This document shows, in pieces, positions 52,153-61,871 of a stretch of DNA of 64,000 nucleotides (position 1 is its first letter; every line of letters starts with the position of its first letter). Location: NCBI GenBank assembly GCA_018222965.1, contig JAAEZH010000009.1, positions 83,646 through 147,645 on the forward strand, in the 5' to 3' direction. The notes beneath the pieces were generated by a model. That model worked only from the letters and a program-made list of their open reading frames with translations, ran no database searches and was not told the DNA's origin. The stretch comes from Bacteroidota bacterium. Its GTDB lineage: Bacteria > Bacteroidota > Bacteroidia > Chitinophagales > Saprospiraceae. A program made the position numbers and the translations under genes.

Positions 52153-54825
52153 TCAAGCATAAGTACTAAGTTTTAGCTCTGCATAGGCCGAAGAGAAATC
52201 TTCATTTTTCACAACGAATCCACGTTTTCTAAACATGTGCAGCATCGTTGTATTCGCCTGCATTACATTGGCATAGATTCTTTCGATTCCTCGCTCTTCA
52301 GCAATCTTCAGAATGAGATCCGTAAAATAGTTTCCGAGCCCCTGGCCCTGCCATTTATCGGCCACCACAATTGCAAATTCGGCACTATTTTCATTGGAAT
52401 CGTTCACGATCCTAACCACGCCAATCATTTCTTTCTCTCCCTGCTCATTCTCCGTTTCTGCAATCAAGGCGAGCTCGCGATCATAGTCGATTTGAGTATA
52501 TCTGGTAAGCAACTCATGCGTGATATTATCCATGAATCCGAAAAAGCGATAATACTGTGTTTGCTTAGACAACTTACCGAAGAAAGCTCTTTCAAGCGGT
52601 TCGTCTTCAGGTTTGATCGGACGGATAACAACATCTGTTCCATCCTTCAGGCGGAAGTCGAAGTAATACTCCTGCGGATACGGAGATATAACCAGGTGAG
52701 AATAAGGCTTCAATGACTTACCAGCTACTTCCTCATCGAGAATTACCTTTGCATCCAGCACAACACCACCTGTTTCATCCACAACGAAGGGATTGATATC
52801 AATGCTTTTGATCTCCGGAAAGTCCATGATCAGGTACGCAAACTTGTAAAGAAGAAACTGAATCGATTTGATATCGACCTCTTTCATTCCGCGGTATCCT
52901 TTGAGGAGTTGGTAGATCTTGGTTTCTTCGATGAGTCGCTGCGCAAGAGCCATATTCATCGGTGGAAGGCCTACATTCAGATCTTTGAAAACCTCTACAG
53001 TTACACCTCCCATACCAAATACAATCACCGGCCCGAAGATCGGATCCTTTTTGGAACCAATAATCAGTTCATATTTTTTGGAAACCATTTCTTCAATAAG
53101 CACCCCGCGAATATCAGCCTCGGGTTTTGCCGCTTTCGCTCTGGAGATGATCCCTTCGAATTCTTCCTTCACTTTTTCCGCGCTGCGAACATGCAGGACC
53201 ACCCCACCTATATCCGTCTTGTGGGTAATATCCGGAGAAGCAATTTTCATTGCAACCGGAAATCCTATTTCCTCAGCAATTTTAGCTGCTTCGTCTGCGG
53301 AAGCCGCTATGCTATTTCTGGTCACCGGAATCTGATAGTTTACCAGTACTTCTTTAGCTTCATCCTCTGTCAGCACAAATCGTTTTTCCTTGATTATGCT
53401 GTCAAAAAGCGCTCTGTTTTTCTCCTTGTCGGGATTAAACTGCTGGGGAATAGTCGCCGGCGTTTCGTAGAGTGCTTCGATATTCCGGGTGTAGCTGTAC
53501 ATATTCATAAAGGTGTTGACCGCATTCTCCGGAACTCTGTAAACCGGCACACCTCCCATCTCGAGTATATCGCGACCTTCGGCCACATCTTTTTCCCCCA
53601 TCCAGGAAGCTAGAATGGGCTTTTTGTATTTGTGAGACAAGGTCACAATTTCCCGGGCAATAGATGCCGGGTCTGTCATCGCCTGTGGCGTTAAAATCAC
53701 CAGGAGTCCATCTACATTAGGATCTTTTAGGCAAGCTTCAGCTGCAACTCCATAACGATCGGCTCCGGCATCTCCAAGGACATCGACCGGGTTGCCATGG
53801 CTCCACATACGAGGGAGCGCTTCATTAAGCACGTCCATCGTTTCAGCAGACAAGTCCACCATCTTACCACCCAGGTGTACGATTCGGTCTGTAGCCAGAA
53901 CCCCGGGGCCGCCTGCATTGGTTACGATGGCCAGTCGATTGCCTTCGGGGCGTGGTTGCATCGCCAGCGCCTGCGCTGAATTAAACAGCTCTTCGATATT
54001 TTTTACCGGTATAATACCCGCTCTTTTAAAGGCGGCATCAAAAGCGCGGTCATTGCCAGCCAGGGTACCGGTATGCGACATCGCAACCTTAGCTCCGGCT
54101 GAACTCTTGCCTGCTTTGAGAACAATGATCGGCTTCGTTCGGGAAAAAGCCCTGGCGGCGCTCATAAACTTTCGGGCGTTGGTCAGGGACTCCATGTAAA
54201 TGACAATACTGCTCGTATGCTCGTCGGAGCCAAAGTAATCGATCAGATCGTGAAAGCCGACATCTACCATTGAACCGATGGATACAAAGTGGCTGAATCC
54301 AACATTTTGCTCCACCGACCAGTCGAGAATCGCCGTACAGAGTGCCCCACTCTGAGAAATGAATGCAATCTTTCCGGGAAGAGCCATTTTATTGGCAAAA
54401 CTGGCATTCAGTTTAATGGATGGCTTGATGAAGCCCAGGCAATTGGGTCCGATGATCCGCATACCGTATTTTTTGGCTGTAGCCAATACATCTGCTACTT
54501 TCTCTCTACCTGATTCTCCGGCTTCCATGAATCCTGCGGAAATGATTACGATGCCTCCAACGCCGTGCTCTCCACATTCGCGAACAATATCCGGTACGGT
54601 TGCTGCAGGCGTGGCAATGATCGCCAGATCAATTTGATCCCGTGTATCTTTTAAAGTAGCATAACTACGCACCCCGTAGATGCTTTTATTCTTATAATTG
54701 ATGGGGTAAACGGTCCCTTTGAAACCGGAACCGATCATGTTTCTAATCAACGCATACCCAACACTTCCTTCATTGTTGGAAGCGCCAATTACTGCTATCG
54801 TTTTCGGATCAAATATTTTTTCCAT
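52153..54825 (-). CDS. NDP-forming acyl-CoA ligase fused to GNAT (Pat/PatZ-like)
   Basis: An 890-residue fusion. Residues about 1-460: CoA-binding Rossmann and succinyl-CoA-ligase-like domains (KTIAVIGASNNEGSVGYALI, VAMSHTGTLAGND). About 470-700: ATP-grasp (FPVAMKIASPDITHKTDIGG). About 730-888: GNAT with VVADKWQGQGLGNYFTDLI. The same layout occurs in protein lysine acetyltransferase Pat/PatZ, which often lacks the phosphorylatable histidine; here SHTG keeps it, so ligase activity may persist. An HDAC-like gene lies 21 bases upstream on the same strand. Confidence 0.9.
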   Translation of the reverse strand: MEKIFDPKTIAVIGASNNEGSVGYALIRNMIGSGFKGTVYPINYKNKSIYGVRSYATLKDTRDQIDLAIIATPAATVPDIVRECGEHGVGGIVIISAGFMEAGESGREKVADVLATAKKYGMRIIGPNCLGFIKPSIKLNASFANKMALPGKIAFISQSGALCTAILDWSVEQNVGFSHFVSIGSMVDVGFHDLIDYFGSDEHTSSIVIYMESLTNARKFMSAARAFSRTKPIIVLKAGKSSAGAKVAMSHTGTLAGNDRAFDAAFKRAGIIPVKNIEELFNSAQALAMQPRPEGNRLAIVTNAGGPGVLATDRIVHLGGKMVDLSAETMDVLNEALPRMWSHGNPVDVLGDAGADRYGVAAEACLKDPNVDGLLVILTPQAMTDPASIAREIVTLSHKYKKPILASWMGEKDVAEGRDILEMGGVPVYRVPENAVNTFMNMYSYTRNIEALYETPATIPQQFNPDKEKNRALFDSIIKEKRFVLTEDEAKEVLVNYQIPVTRNSIAASADEAAKIAEEIGFPVAMKIASPDITHKTDIGGVVLHVRSAEKVKEEFEGIISRAKAAKPEADIRGVLIEEMVSKKYELIIGSKKDPIFGPVIVFGMGGVTVEVFKDLNVGLPPMNMALAQRLIEETKIYQLLKGYRGMKEVDIKSIQFLLYKFAYLIMDFPEIKSIDINPFVVDETGGVVLDAKVILDEEVAGKSLKPYSHLVISPYPQEYYFDFRLKDGTDVVIRPIKPEDEPLERAFFGKLSKQTQYYRFFGFMDNITHELLTRYTQIDYDRELALIAETENEQGEKEMIGVVRIVNDSNENSAEFAIVVADKWQGQGLGNYFTDLILKIAEERGIERIYANVMQANTTMLHMFRKRGFVVKNEDFSSAYAELKLSTYA

Positions 54826-54846
54826 TTCTACTAATATTGCGGTTTC

Positions 54847-55803
54847 CTAAATTTTCCAATAAGGCTTCAATTCTCTCAACAGGTTATTCAGTCGAATTTC
54901 ATATTCATGCCAGGTAAGTATTCTGGACTCTGTAGGCGTTTCTTCAAATACCATTTCTTTGCCATTTATTCCATCCAGGAAGGACATAATACACTTTGGC
55001 AACTCCTGAATGTTATAGCCCCCTTCCAGGGTAGCAAATACATTTTCAAAGTTTTCGCTTAGGCTTTTTCCAATCTTATAGAAGGAGTTGGTCGTGACAC
55101 TGAGATCCAGCAAAAGATCAAAGCGATGCGCGTCAAATCCGGCTGAAACAGCCACTACATCCGGGGCAAATTGTTTGGCGACAGGAAGGATGGTCTCATA
55201 GGCATCCATGAAGATGTTATCTCCACTTTTCGGAGGCAGCGGAACATTGATGGTATATCCTTTTCCCGCTCCCTTGCCAATCTCATGAGTATCCCCATGG
55301 TCGGGGAATGCGGGTAATTGGTGGATTGACCAATACATCACCTGGTCGTCCTCATAGAATATTTCGGAGGTTCCGTTTCCGAGATGACCATCGAAATCAA
55401 AGATCAGGACCCGCTTTCCCTGATTAACCAGATGTCGGGCAGCAATAGCAACATTATTAAACAGGCAAAAACCACAGCTGTGGTCCGCACTGGCGTGATG
55501 ACCGGGAGGCCGAACCAGCGCAAATGCATTCTGCTCAGAAGCCATAAGTGTGGCGCCTACTGCATGCAGTGCTGCATCCCAACTATCCGGTGATGTTACC
55601 GTCTCCTGATCAAGGTGCAGTCCCTTCGCACAGGCTTCTTTTACTTTTTGGATATATGCGGGTGTATGAACAAGCTCCAGATAGTCACTTCCGTCTTTCA
55701 CCTCGGTTTCTTCCAAAGAGCCTAGTGCCTCCAGTCTCTTCTTATTTTCCGGGTGCATGCCTGTATCATGCTTCAGAAATACTTTATTGAAAATAATATC
55801 CAT
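54847..55803 (-). CDS. HDAC-family deacetylase (AcuC/acetylpolyamine-type)
   Basis: A 318-residue arginase/deacetylase fold protein from the ATG at 55803; a TTG three codons earlier is not preferred. Active-site blocks are RPPGHHASADHSCGFCLFNN (catalytic histidine pair), VLIFDFDGHLGNGTSEIF with zinc ligands aspartate and histidine, and VVAVSAGFDAHRF with the third aspartate. The residue after the zinc-ligand histidine is leucine rather than the common second histidine. It is 21 bases upstream of the ligase/GNAT gene, so the pair probably sets and removes protein acetylation. Confidence 0.88.
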   Translation of the reverse strand: MDIIFNKVFLKHDTGMHPENKKRLEALGSLEETEVKDGSDYLELVHTPAYIQKVKEACAKGLHLDQETVTSPDSWDAALHAVGATLMASEQNAFALVRPPGHHASADHSCGFCLFNNVAIAARHLVNQGKRVLIFDFDGHLGNGTSEIFYEDDQVMYWSIHQLPAFPDHGDTHEIGKGAGKGYTINVPLPPKSGDNIFMDAYETILPVAKQFAPDVVAVSAGFDAHRFDLLLDLSVTTNSFYKIGKSLSENFENVFATLEGGYNIQELPKCIMSFLDGINGKEMVFEETPTESRILTWHEYEIRLNNLLRELKPYWKI

Positions 55804-56087
55804 CAGTTCCAAACATTATGCCCACGAAAGTAGTGCAGCATCCTGTTTGAAAACACGATAAAAGTCAATCCCAATTATGACAATTATCTGTAAGTGTAGA
55901 ACAATTTGCTCTTGAAAATGGGCGGAGTACTTTTACTTTTTGGGCTTTCGCCGAAAGGCAAAAAACAAAGAAATATAAATTTGTATGATTCACATCCAAC
56001 CCGGGAATGCCCGGTAATCTTTCTCCGCTATAATAATTTTCAATGAATTATACCCAAGCGAAAAAAGAGCCGTTAGTTATGCTTTAT

Positions 56088-57584
56088 CTACCTGGTCACG
56101 ACCGTTTGAATCGCATGAGCAGGAATGCTAATTGAAACAGCTTCCGCCGCCCCGACATAAAGCTTGTAATCAATAGCTTCATCGCTTTGATTCATTATAA
56201 CATTAACCATGCTGTTATCTTTATTAATAAATGAAGTACTTAACAAATGACTTCTACTACTTACCGTACTAACTCTTTTTGCACCGGGGCGAATAAACTT
56301 TGAAAAGTGCCCAATGTAATAATAGGTTGGGGTATAAATTAATTCCCCTTCTTCTGTATCTCCATGTATAGGAGCAAAACAATAATTACCTACATGGTTT
56401 GGACCACCATTTTGGTTTAGTAAAATATTCCAATCGGTCCAGCCAACTGTTCCCTGATTGAAATCATTAATTATGGATCGGCCATAGCGCTCGGCATGTG
56501 CCCAATATTGATATCTATCAGCGCGAAATCCTTCCTGGCAACCTTCCGTAAACAATAGGTTTTTAGTAGGAAATGATTCTTTAATATTGCCCAAATTTGA
56601 AAACATCGGTTCGCCACCTGCCCATGTTTCATACCAGTGAAAACCAATCCCCCAGGCATACTTTGCTGCTTCCGGGTCTTCAAAGATTGTATTTGCCCGA
56701 TGATTTATCAGATCTCTGTTGTGATCCCAAACAACGATTTTTTTATCCCCAAGCCCTTCTCGTTCCAACGTTGGTCCCAGGTGATCTTTTAAGAAATCAC
56801 GCTCTTCCTCAGCTGTGTATATACAAGACTCCCATCGCTGTACCGCCATGGGCTCATTCTGAATGGTTATTCCCCAAACAGGCATTCCTTCCGCTTCGTA
56901 AGCTTTGATAAACTTAGCATAGTAAAGTGCCCAGGCGTCATAATATTCCGGTAGTAGTTTCCCTCCCTTAAGCATATTGTTATTGTCCTTCATAAAAGCA
57001 GGAGGACTCCAGGGGCTTGCATATAGCAACAGGCTCCCGCCAGCAGCTTCAATGGCTTTTTTTATTAGCGGTATTCTATAAGTTTTATCAGGAGCGATAT
57101 TAAAGGTCTCTAAGTCTTTATCCCCCTCTTCAATATAGGTGAAGCTTCCACTGCTAAAATCGCAGCTATGAATCGGAGTTCTACAAAGGGAATAACCAAT
57201 TCCCTTTTCTTTATCATAATAGGCAGTTAACAACTCACTTTGTTTTTCAGCTGGCATCTGTGCAAATACCTCGGCAGAGGCATCCGTAATAGCGCCGCCA
57301 ATCCCAAGGAAAGTTTGAAAGGTTTTATTGGGATTCACAAAAACAGATACTTCATTTTCCAACGGCTGTTTAGCGGATCCAAAAGATGTGGTTCCCGATT
57401 CTGACATCCGCAATTCAGTCTCGCTCGCAGTCGTATATATGACCACTTCTTTTCCCAACAGAGAGGTTACATTAGATTGTGAGGGCATATTGGCTTTTGT
57501 TTCTTCGGGTGCATCTGGTCTTTGAACTTCTGTACAACTAGAAAAAACTATAAAAAGAAACAGCGTGGAAATCACTTTATTCAT
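56088..57584 (-). CDS. Glycoside hydrolase family 30 lipoprotein
   Basis: A 498-residue GH30 enzyme from the ATG at 57584, which starts a lipobox signal (LFLFIVFSSCTEV); the longer ORF upstream has no signal. Catalytic glutamates: acid/base in WGITIQNEPMAVQRW and nucleophile in LLFTEGCQEGF. GIGGAITDASAEVFAQM and LYASPWSPPAFMKDN are typical of the barrel, and a C-terminal beta-sandwich completes it. It probably cleaves glucosylceramide-like or beta-1,6-linked glucans at the cell surface. It stands alone. Confidence 0.92.
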   Translation of the reverse strand: MNKVISTLFLFIVFSSCTEVQRPDAPEETKANMPSQSNVTSLLGKEVVIYTTASETELRMSESGTTSFGSAKQPLENEVSVFVNPNKTFQTFLGIGGAITDASAEVFAQMPAEKQSELLTAYYDKEKGIGYSLCRTPIHSCDFSSGSFTYIEEGDKDLETFNIAPDKTYRIPLIKKAIEAAGGSLLLYASPWSPPAFMKDNNNMLKGGKLLPEYYDAWALYYAKFIKAYEAEGMPVWGITIQNEPMAVQRWESCIYTAEEERDFLKDHLGPTLEREGLGDKKIVVWDHNRDLINHRANTIFEDPEAAKYAWGIGFHWYETWAGGEPMFSNLGNIKESFPTKNLLFTEGCQEGFRADRYQYWAHAERYGRSIINDFNQGTVGWTDWNILLNQNGGPNHVGNYCFAPIHGDTEEGELIYTPTYYYIGHFSKFIRPGAKRVSTVSSRSHLLSTSFINKDNSMVNVIMNQSDEAIDYKLYVGAAEAVSISIPAHAIQTVVTR

Positions 57585-57705
57585 AGTATCCTTTATTATT
57601 ACCATTTGAAATCTGGCTTTTTTAGCCTTGTTATAAAACACCACATAGATAAAGGATGTGTCAAGTTTGAGCACCCGAATGGGTGGATGGCATCCATAAC
57701 CGGAC

Positions 57706-58077
57706 TTACGTCTTATCCTCTCGTAAAATTTTCTCCATTTTACGCCCTCTTGCCAATTCATCAACTAATTTATCTAAGTACCTTACTTGTCTATACAATT
57801 CAAATTCTATTTCTTCAATTCGATAACCACAAATCACCCCTTTAATCAGGTGTGCATTTGGATGTAATTTTGCTCTTTGAAAAAACGTTTCAAATGTCAC
57901 CTTCTCATTAATAAGTGCCTGCAAACTATCTTCATCAAACCCGGTCAACCATTCTATGACTTTGTGTAGTTCATCTTTGGTTCTGCCTTTCTTCTCTACT
58001 TTACTCACATAATGAGGATAAACCGATGCAAAGGTCATTTTGGCAACTTTTTCGTTTTTCTCAGCTGTCACCTTCAT
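57706..58077 (-). CDS. DUF2200 domain protein
   Basis: A 123-residue cytoplasmic protein matching DUF2200 along its length: KMTFASVYPHYVSKVEKKGR, ELHKVIEWLTGFDEDSL, FETFFQRAKLHPNAHLIKG and ELYRQVRYLDKLVDELA. Mainly helical, function unknown, often small and single-copy. It lies 61 bases upstream of the MFS gene's opposite end and is not clearly in an operon. Confidence 0.87.
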   Translation of the reverse strand: MKVTAEKNEKVAKMTFASVYPHYVSKVEKKGRTKDELHKVIEWLTGFDEDSLQALINEKVTFETFFQRAKLHPNAHLIKGVICGYRIEEIEFELYRQVRYLDKLVDELARGRKMEKILREDKT

Positions 58078-58138
58078 ATCATTAGATTTTTAATTTGAAT
58101 TAAGTGCCTGTATGATATCGTAGCAACCCCTGGGGTTA

Positions 58139-59338
58139 TTATGCACCGTACAGACTATTGGTGGATGTTACTTTTTTCTTTCCATATAACACTAGTAAAC
58201 CCAAAACCGGCCCTAACGCCAATGCTGTATAAATATACATTGGGTTTATTGAAGACTGCAAAACATTCAAAAGCTGAATACTAATTATTGTTATGGAGAA
58301 ACCAATACAATTTACAATCGTAAGTGCAGTCGCTTTGATTTCTGCTGCAGCATTTTGAGCCACAAGCGTTGAGAAAAGGGGGGAATCTGCGATAACCACC
58401 ATTCCCCAGAAAAGAAGAAATCCAATAAACAGGCTTTCAGAATTACTTGCAAACATCAATGGAGAAAGAAGGCAGCATCCACATGATAAGAGTAGCGTTA
58501 TAAATGCTATTCTTTTAGTTCCGAACGACTGAGCAAGATAGCCACCGATCACACAGGCAATACCACCTATTCCTATAACCAGAAATGACAACAAAGGAAT
58601 ATTAAATACTACTTCAGGATGTACTATGCTATATGTTTTTAACATCGCAGGTACAAATGCCCAGAAGGCATACAACTCCCACATATGTCCAAAATATCCG
58701 AATGCTGCTGAACGAAATTTACGATTTCGGAATACACTGAAGAAGGCTGAGAAATCCACCTTGGAGCCGGGTTTTCGGTACGGACCATCAGGAACCAGTA
58801 TCAACATCGACAAACCACCTAAAACAGCAAGAGATGAAGTTAATACTAGTACAGATTCCCATCGAAAGGCATAAGTCATGTCTTTGGCTAAATGAGGAAA
58901 TGCCGTGCCCACTGCCAACGCACCAACTAAAAAACCAAGCGACTTGCCTAATCCTTTTTCATAATAATCCGCAGCTATTTTCATTCCTACCGGGTATATA
59001 CCAGCTAGAAAAAAGCCTGTAATAAAACGAAGTGAAAGAATACTTGCCAAACTGTTTCCCTCCCATATTATCCCCGTATTGAAAAGGGCGCCAAGTAAAG
59101 CACAGCTAAAAAACACTTTTGAGGGCGAGAAACGGTCTGCAATTGTTAAAACAGCGAAGATTAACGTGCCTACAATAAACCCAAACTGGACAGCCGAGGT
59201 CAAGTGCCCTAATGCACTTTCTTTTAGCTTAAAATTCAACATAAGATCAACCATCACCCCATTCCCTGCAAACCAAAGTGATGTACAGCAGAACTGAGAG
59301 ATAACAATCATCGGAAGTATTAGCTTAGACTGTTTCAC
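58139..59338 (-). CDS. Major facilitator superfamily transporter
   Basis: A 399-residue protein with about 12 membrane helices, beginning at a GTG (MKQSKLILPMIVISQFCC). Sequence blocks like ADRFSPSKVFF after helix 2 and FITGFFLAGIYPVGMKIAAD in helix 4 fit the CynX/AraJ-like drug or nutrient MFS group. The substrate is not evident. It is 61 bases before the DUF2200 gene on the same strand. The 329 bases upstream show no gene. Confidence 0.87.
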   Translation of the reverse strand: MKQSKLILPMIVISQFCCTSLWFAGNGVMVDLMLNFKLKESALGHLTSAVQFGFIVGTLIFAVLTIADRFSPSKVFFSCALLGALFNTGIIWEGNSLASILSLRFITGFFLAGIYPVGMKIAADYYEKGLGKSLGFLVGALAVGTAFPHLAKDMTYAFRWESVLVLTSSLAVLGGLSMLILVPDGPYRKPGSKVDFSAFFSVFRNRKFRSAAFGYFGHMWELYAFWAFVPAMLKTYSIVHPEVVFNIPLLSFLVIGIGGIACVIGGYLAQSFGTKRIAFITLLLSCGCCLLSPLMFASNSESLFIGFLLFWGMVVIADSPLFSTLVAQNAAAEIKATALTIVNCIGFSITIISIQLLNVLQSSINPMYIYTALALGPVLGLLVLYGKKKVTSTNSLYGA

Positions 59339-59667
59339 TCATAGTTTTTTTAATTTCACCTAAGGCTTGTCCCTGGCACTTTTGATGCGTTTTATTCAAT
59401 TAGTCTGTTATCCAAGCCCTGTCAACACGACAACCAAAAACTCCTGGGACTTCAGGTTGTTTCCTGAGATTATTTTCATATTATAAATCAATTGAAACTA
59501 TCGTTAATACACAATAGATATGAATAGTAGCCTTATCTTCATGTTGTTAAAGTATCTGTTGCTTATTGGCACTGTATGCAGATAAGGTTTTTTTGACTTT
59601 TAAAAGCTTGCTTGTTCTTTCTTCGGATGGTGGGAATCGAGCAATGCTAAGCTTAGAGTTTGATATT
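59339..59667. other. Intergenic region, 329 bases, nothing recognised
   Basis: AT-rich region between two minus-strand genes. No ORF above about 30 codons with coding character, no strong hairpin and no copy of the dispersed repeat were seen. It should contain the MFS promoter. Confidence 0.6.
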
Positions 59668-61146
59668 CTAATTTTTTATAATTATTCGTGAATAGGTTTC
59701 ACCTGAAGCATTGATACTGATAAAATATATTCCGATTGGGTAGTCTGATAGATCTAATTCAAAGGTCGCTTCTTGAAGATGTCTATGATGCATAACATTC
59801 CCATTGACATCAATTATTTTATAAAAGACAGGATCTTGAGATTTATTTTCTAATTCTATTGTCAATTTAGAGCTGGTTGGATTCGGGTACAAAGTAAGTG
59901 AATTTCCAAGTTCAAAATTCTCCTCTATATCAGTGATCTCATCAGCCTTTGTTCTAATCAGGTTGAATTTATTAGCTCCTCTAAATGTAAGGTATATTCT
60001 ATCCAGGTTATCATAAGCTCTCCAATAAACTATAAAGCCCAAATCACCCCCCAACTCATAACTTCCATTTTGACCAAATGTAGAATCAATTTTCAGTTCA
60101 CTGTTGTATTTAGTCAACAAATGTGTTATTGACCATTGCGTGTCAATTTTATCCTCGAGAACAAAGTAGCCATCAGAATCCAATAAAATATCAGAACGGG
60201 TAAGGTATAGAAAGCTTTCTGCAGGATCAATTTTAGGGGATATATCTTCATATAAAATCTGGCCTGAGAGATCTAATCGTTGGTGTTTAATATCAAGTTC
60301 ATTTATTAAAAATGAAGTAATAATTTCATTGTCACCTACATCAAAAATAAAGTTCATGAGACTCTCATGAGGAACCGAATAGACAAAGCTGGCGTCATGT
60401 TCTATCAAGTTTTTGAATCTTTTAACATGGACAAAAAGATCAAAAAACATATCATTTTTTCGGTGCGCAATATAGATTTCTCCTTCGGGCCTGAAATCTA
60501 ATTGAAAGGTGCCGGAGTTTTCTCCTACATCAATCGTATCTGAAAATGATATATTCCCTTCTAAGGTATATTGCTCAATAAAGATATATGGCGATCCATT
60601 ATTCGTCCAGGATGCTACATGAATGAGATCATCAATCACATCCAATTCAAAAATATTAAAATTGGCAGGAAGGTTTGAAGCGACTATCCTTTGCCCCTGA
60701 CCAAAAGAGTTGTTAAACTGCCCATCGGGATTAAAAGAATAAAGGTATACAGTATCCTGATCGTCAGCCAGAAGATACAAAACATCATTATAGACTTTTG
60801 CTTTCAACAGTATATAGGAAACCACAGAATCTATAACTACCTCTCCATTGACACCATAGTCTAATATTTGATTACCATCATCATCCAATTTTATTATTTT
60901 AATAACTTCTTCATTAAGATCGTAATCTATTATGTATTGATTAAAATATTGATCGGTTTCTATTAAAACGCAATCATCAAATCCCATGCTGTATAAATCT
61001 ACAACTCCCTCTACACCGAAATCATTATCTCTAATCTCTTCACCATCTGATTGACCAAATGAAATAGAGTTTATACATAAACTGAGCAGCATGCAAATTA
61101 TGCTTACTGTTTTAGCCTGGCTTGAACTGGTTGATTTTTTGGACAT
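59668..61146 (-). CDS. Secreted protein with T9SS sorting domain, delta-60-like repeats
   Basis: A 492-residue exported protein. Signal peptide is MSKK... to ISFGQSDG. The body contains repeated blocks of the type DDDGNQILDYGVNGEVVIDS and NPDGQFNNSFGQGQR, similar to delta-60/propeller repeats with a D-x-S-F-G-x-x-G core. The last ~80 residues form a sorting domain (LTLYPNPTSSKLTIELEN ... IGIYFISINASG). It is more AT-rich than the genes left of 56 kb. Role unknown. Confidence 0.82.
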   Translation of the reverse strand: MSKKSTSSSQAKTVSIICMLLSLCINSISFGQSDGEEIRDNDFGVEGVVDLYSMGFDDCVLIETDQYFNQYIIDYDLNEEVIKIIKLDDDGNQILDYGVNGEVVIDSVVSYILLKAKVYNDVLYLLADDQDTVYLYSFNPDGQFNNSFGQGQRIVASNLPANFNIFELDVIDDLIHVASWTNNGSPYIFIEQYTLEGNISFSDTIDVGENSGTFQLDFRPEGEIYIAHRKNDMFFDLFVHVKRFKNLIEHDASFVYSVPHESLMNFIFDVGDNEIITSFLINELDIKHQRLDLSGQILYEDISPKIDPAESFLYLTRSDILLDSDGYFVLEDKIDTQWSITHLLTKYNSELKIDSTFGQNGSYELGGDLGFIVYWRAYDNLDRIYLTFRGANKFNLIRTKADEITDIEENFELGNSLTLYPNPTSSKLTIELENKSQDPVFYKIIDVNGNVMHHRHLQEATFELDLSDYPIGIYFISINASGETYSRIIIKN

Positions 61147-61261
61147 CTTTTCTATTTATGGTGCCAAATAATTAATGATTCCTCGAATTCAATATTTCGT
61201 TATTGCTACTAACTTGAATCTCCAAAACAACACTGTTTTCAGTCAAATTCAGAGCATTTTA

Positions 61262-61743
61262 AAGCTTTCCCCGTTCGATCAGTTGTATATGTAATTTACG
61301 AAAAAACAATAAATCGAGATTCAAATCGACTCCATTCCGGTCAAAGCAGGCGCCATAGTGTAAAAAAGAGGATTTGCAGCTGTTTTTGTATTTTTTCACA
61401 TCAATTACCTAAACGGTGCGCAGCAGATTGTAGAACGATCAGGTATGGACTCGTCCAGGTCTCAATCCAGAAAACACTCCAATTCAATACGCATATTGGC
61501 CTTAAATTCCAATGACCGATCCGAACAGAGGTTTTCCAGGAAACCCATCAAAACCAATTTAAAGAATACCACCGGGTCCAGGCTTGGCTTACCGGCATGA
61601 GAATAGCAATCCCGGGTTAGTTCATAGATGAAAGCCAGGTTAAACTTGCCCTTTAATATGCGATAGAAATCACCCTTCGGGATCAGGTCAACTACATTCT
61701 GGTTGACGAATAAACGAGGAGTGAAACTTTTCTTGCCTTGCAT
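61262..61743 (-). pseudogene. IS1182-type transposase remnant
   Basis: An ORF from 61743 to 61462 starts MQGKKSFTPRLFVNQNVVDL and contains DPVVFFKLVLMGFLENLCSD, the DUF772 N-terminal part of an IS1182-family transposase. Past its stop the same frame continues DLDESIPDRSTI, matching the family's next block, then breaks. A separate short fragment near 61262-61360 reads GVDLNLDLLFFRKL. Most of the catalytic region is gone. A 45-bp part (61291-61335) recurs at 63942-63986. Confidence 0.75.
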
Positions 61744-61871
61744 GATTTAAGATACCAAATCACTTCGGCAAATCGAAAAGAAATAGGGGAGTTTGTCAAT
61801 ATGGCGTACGACGGGATGGCTATGCGCAGTATCCCGCAAGGTATTACGGAAGGGTCTTGTCGTAGCCAGTT

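Noticed and set aside
52909..53613. Plus-strand 234-aa ORF
   Set aside because: Antisense shadow of the acyl-CoA ligase/GNAT gene, without recognisable features.
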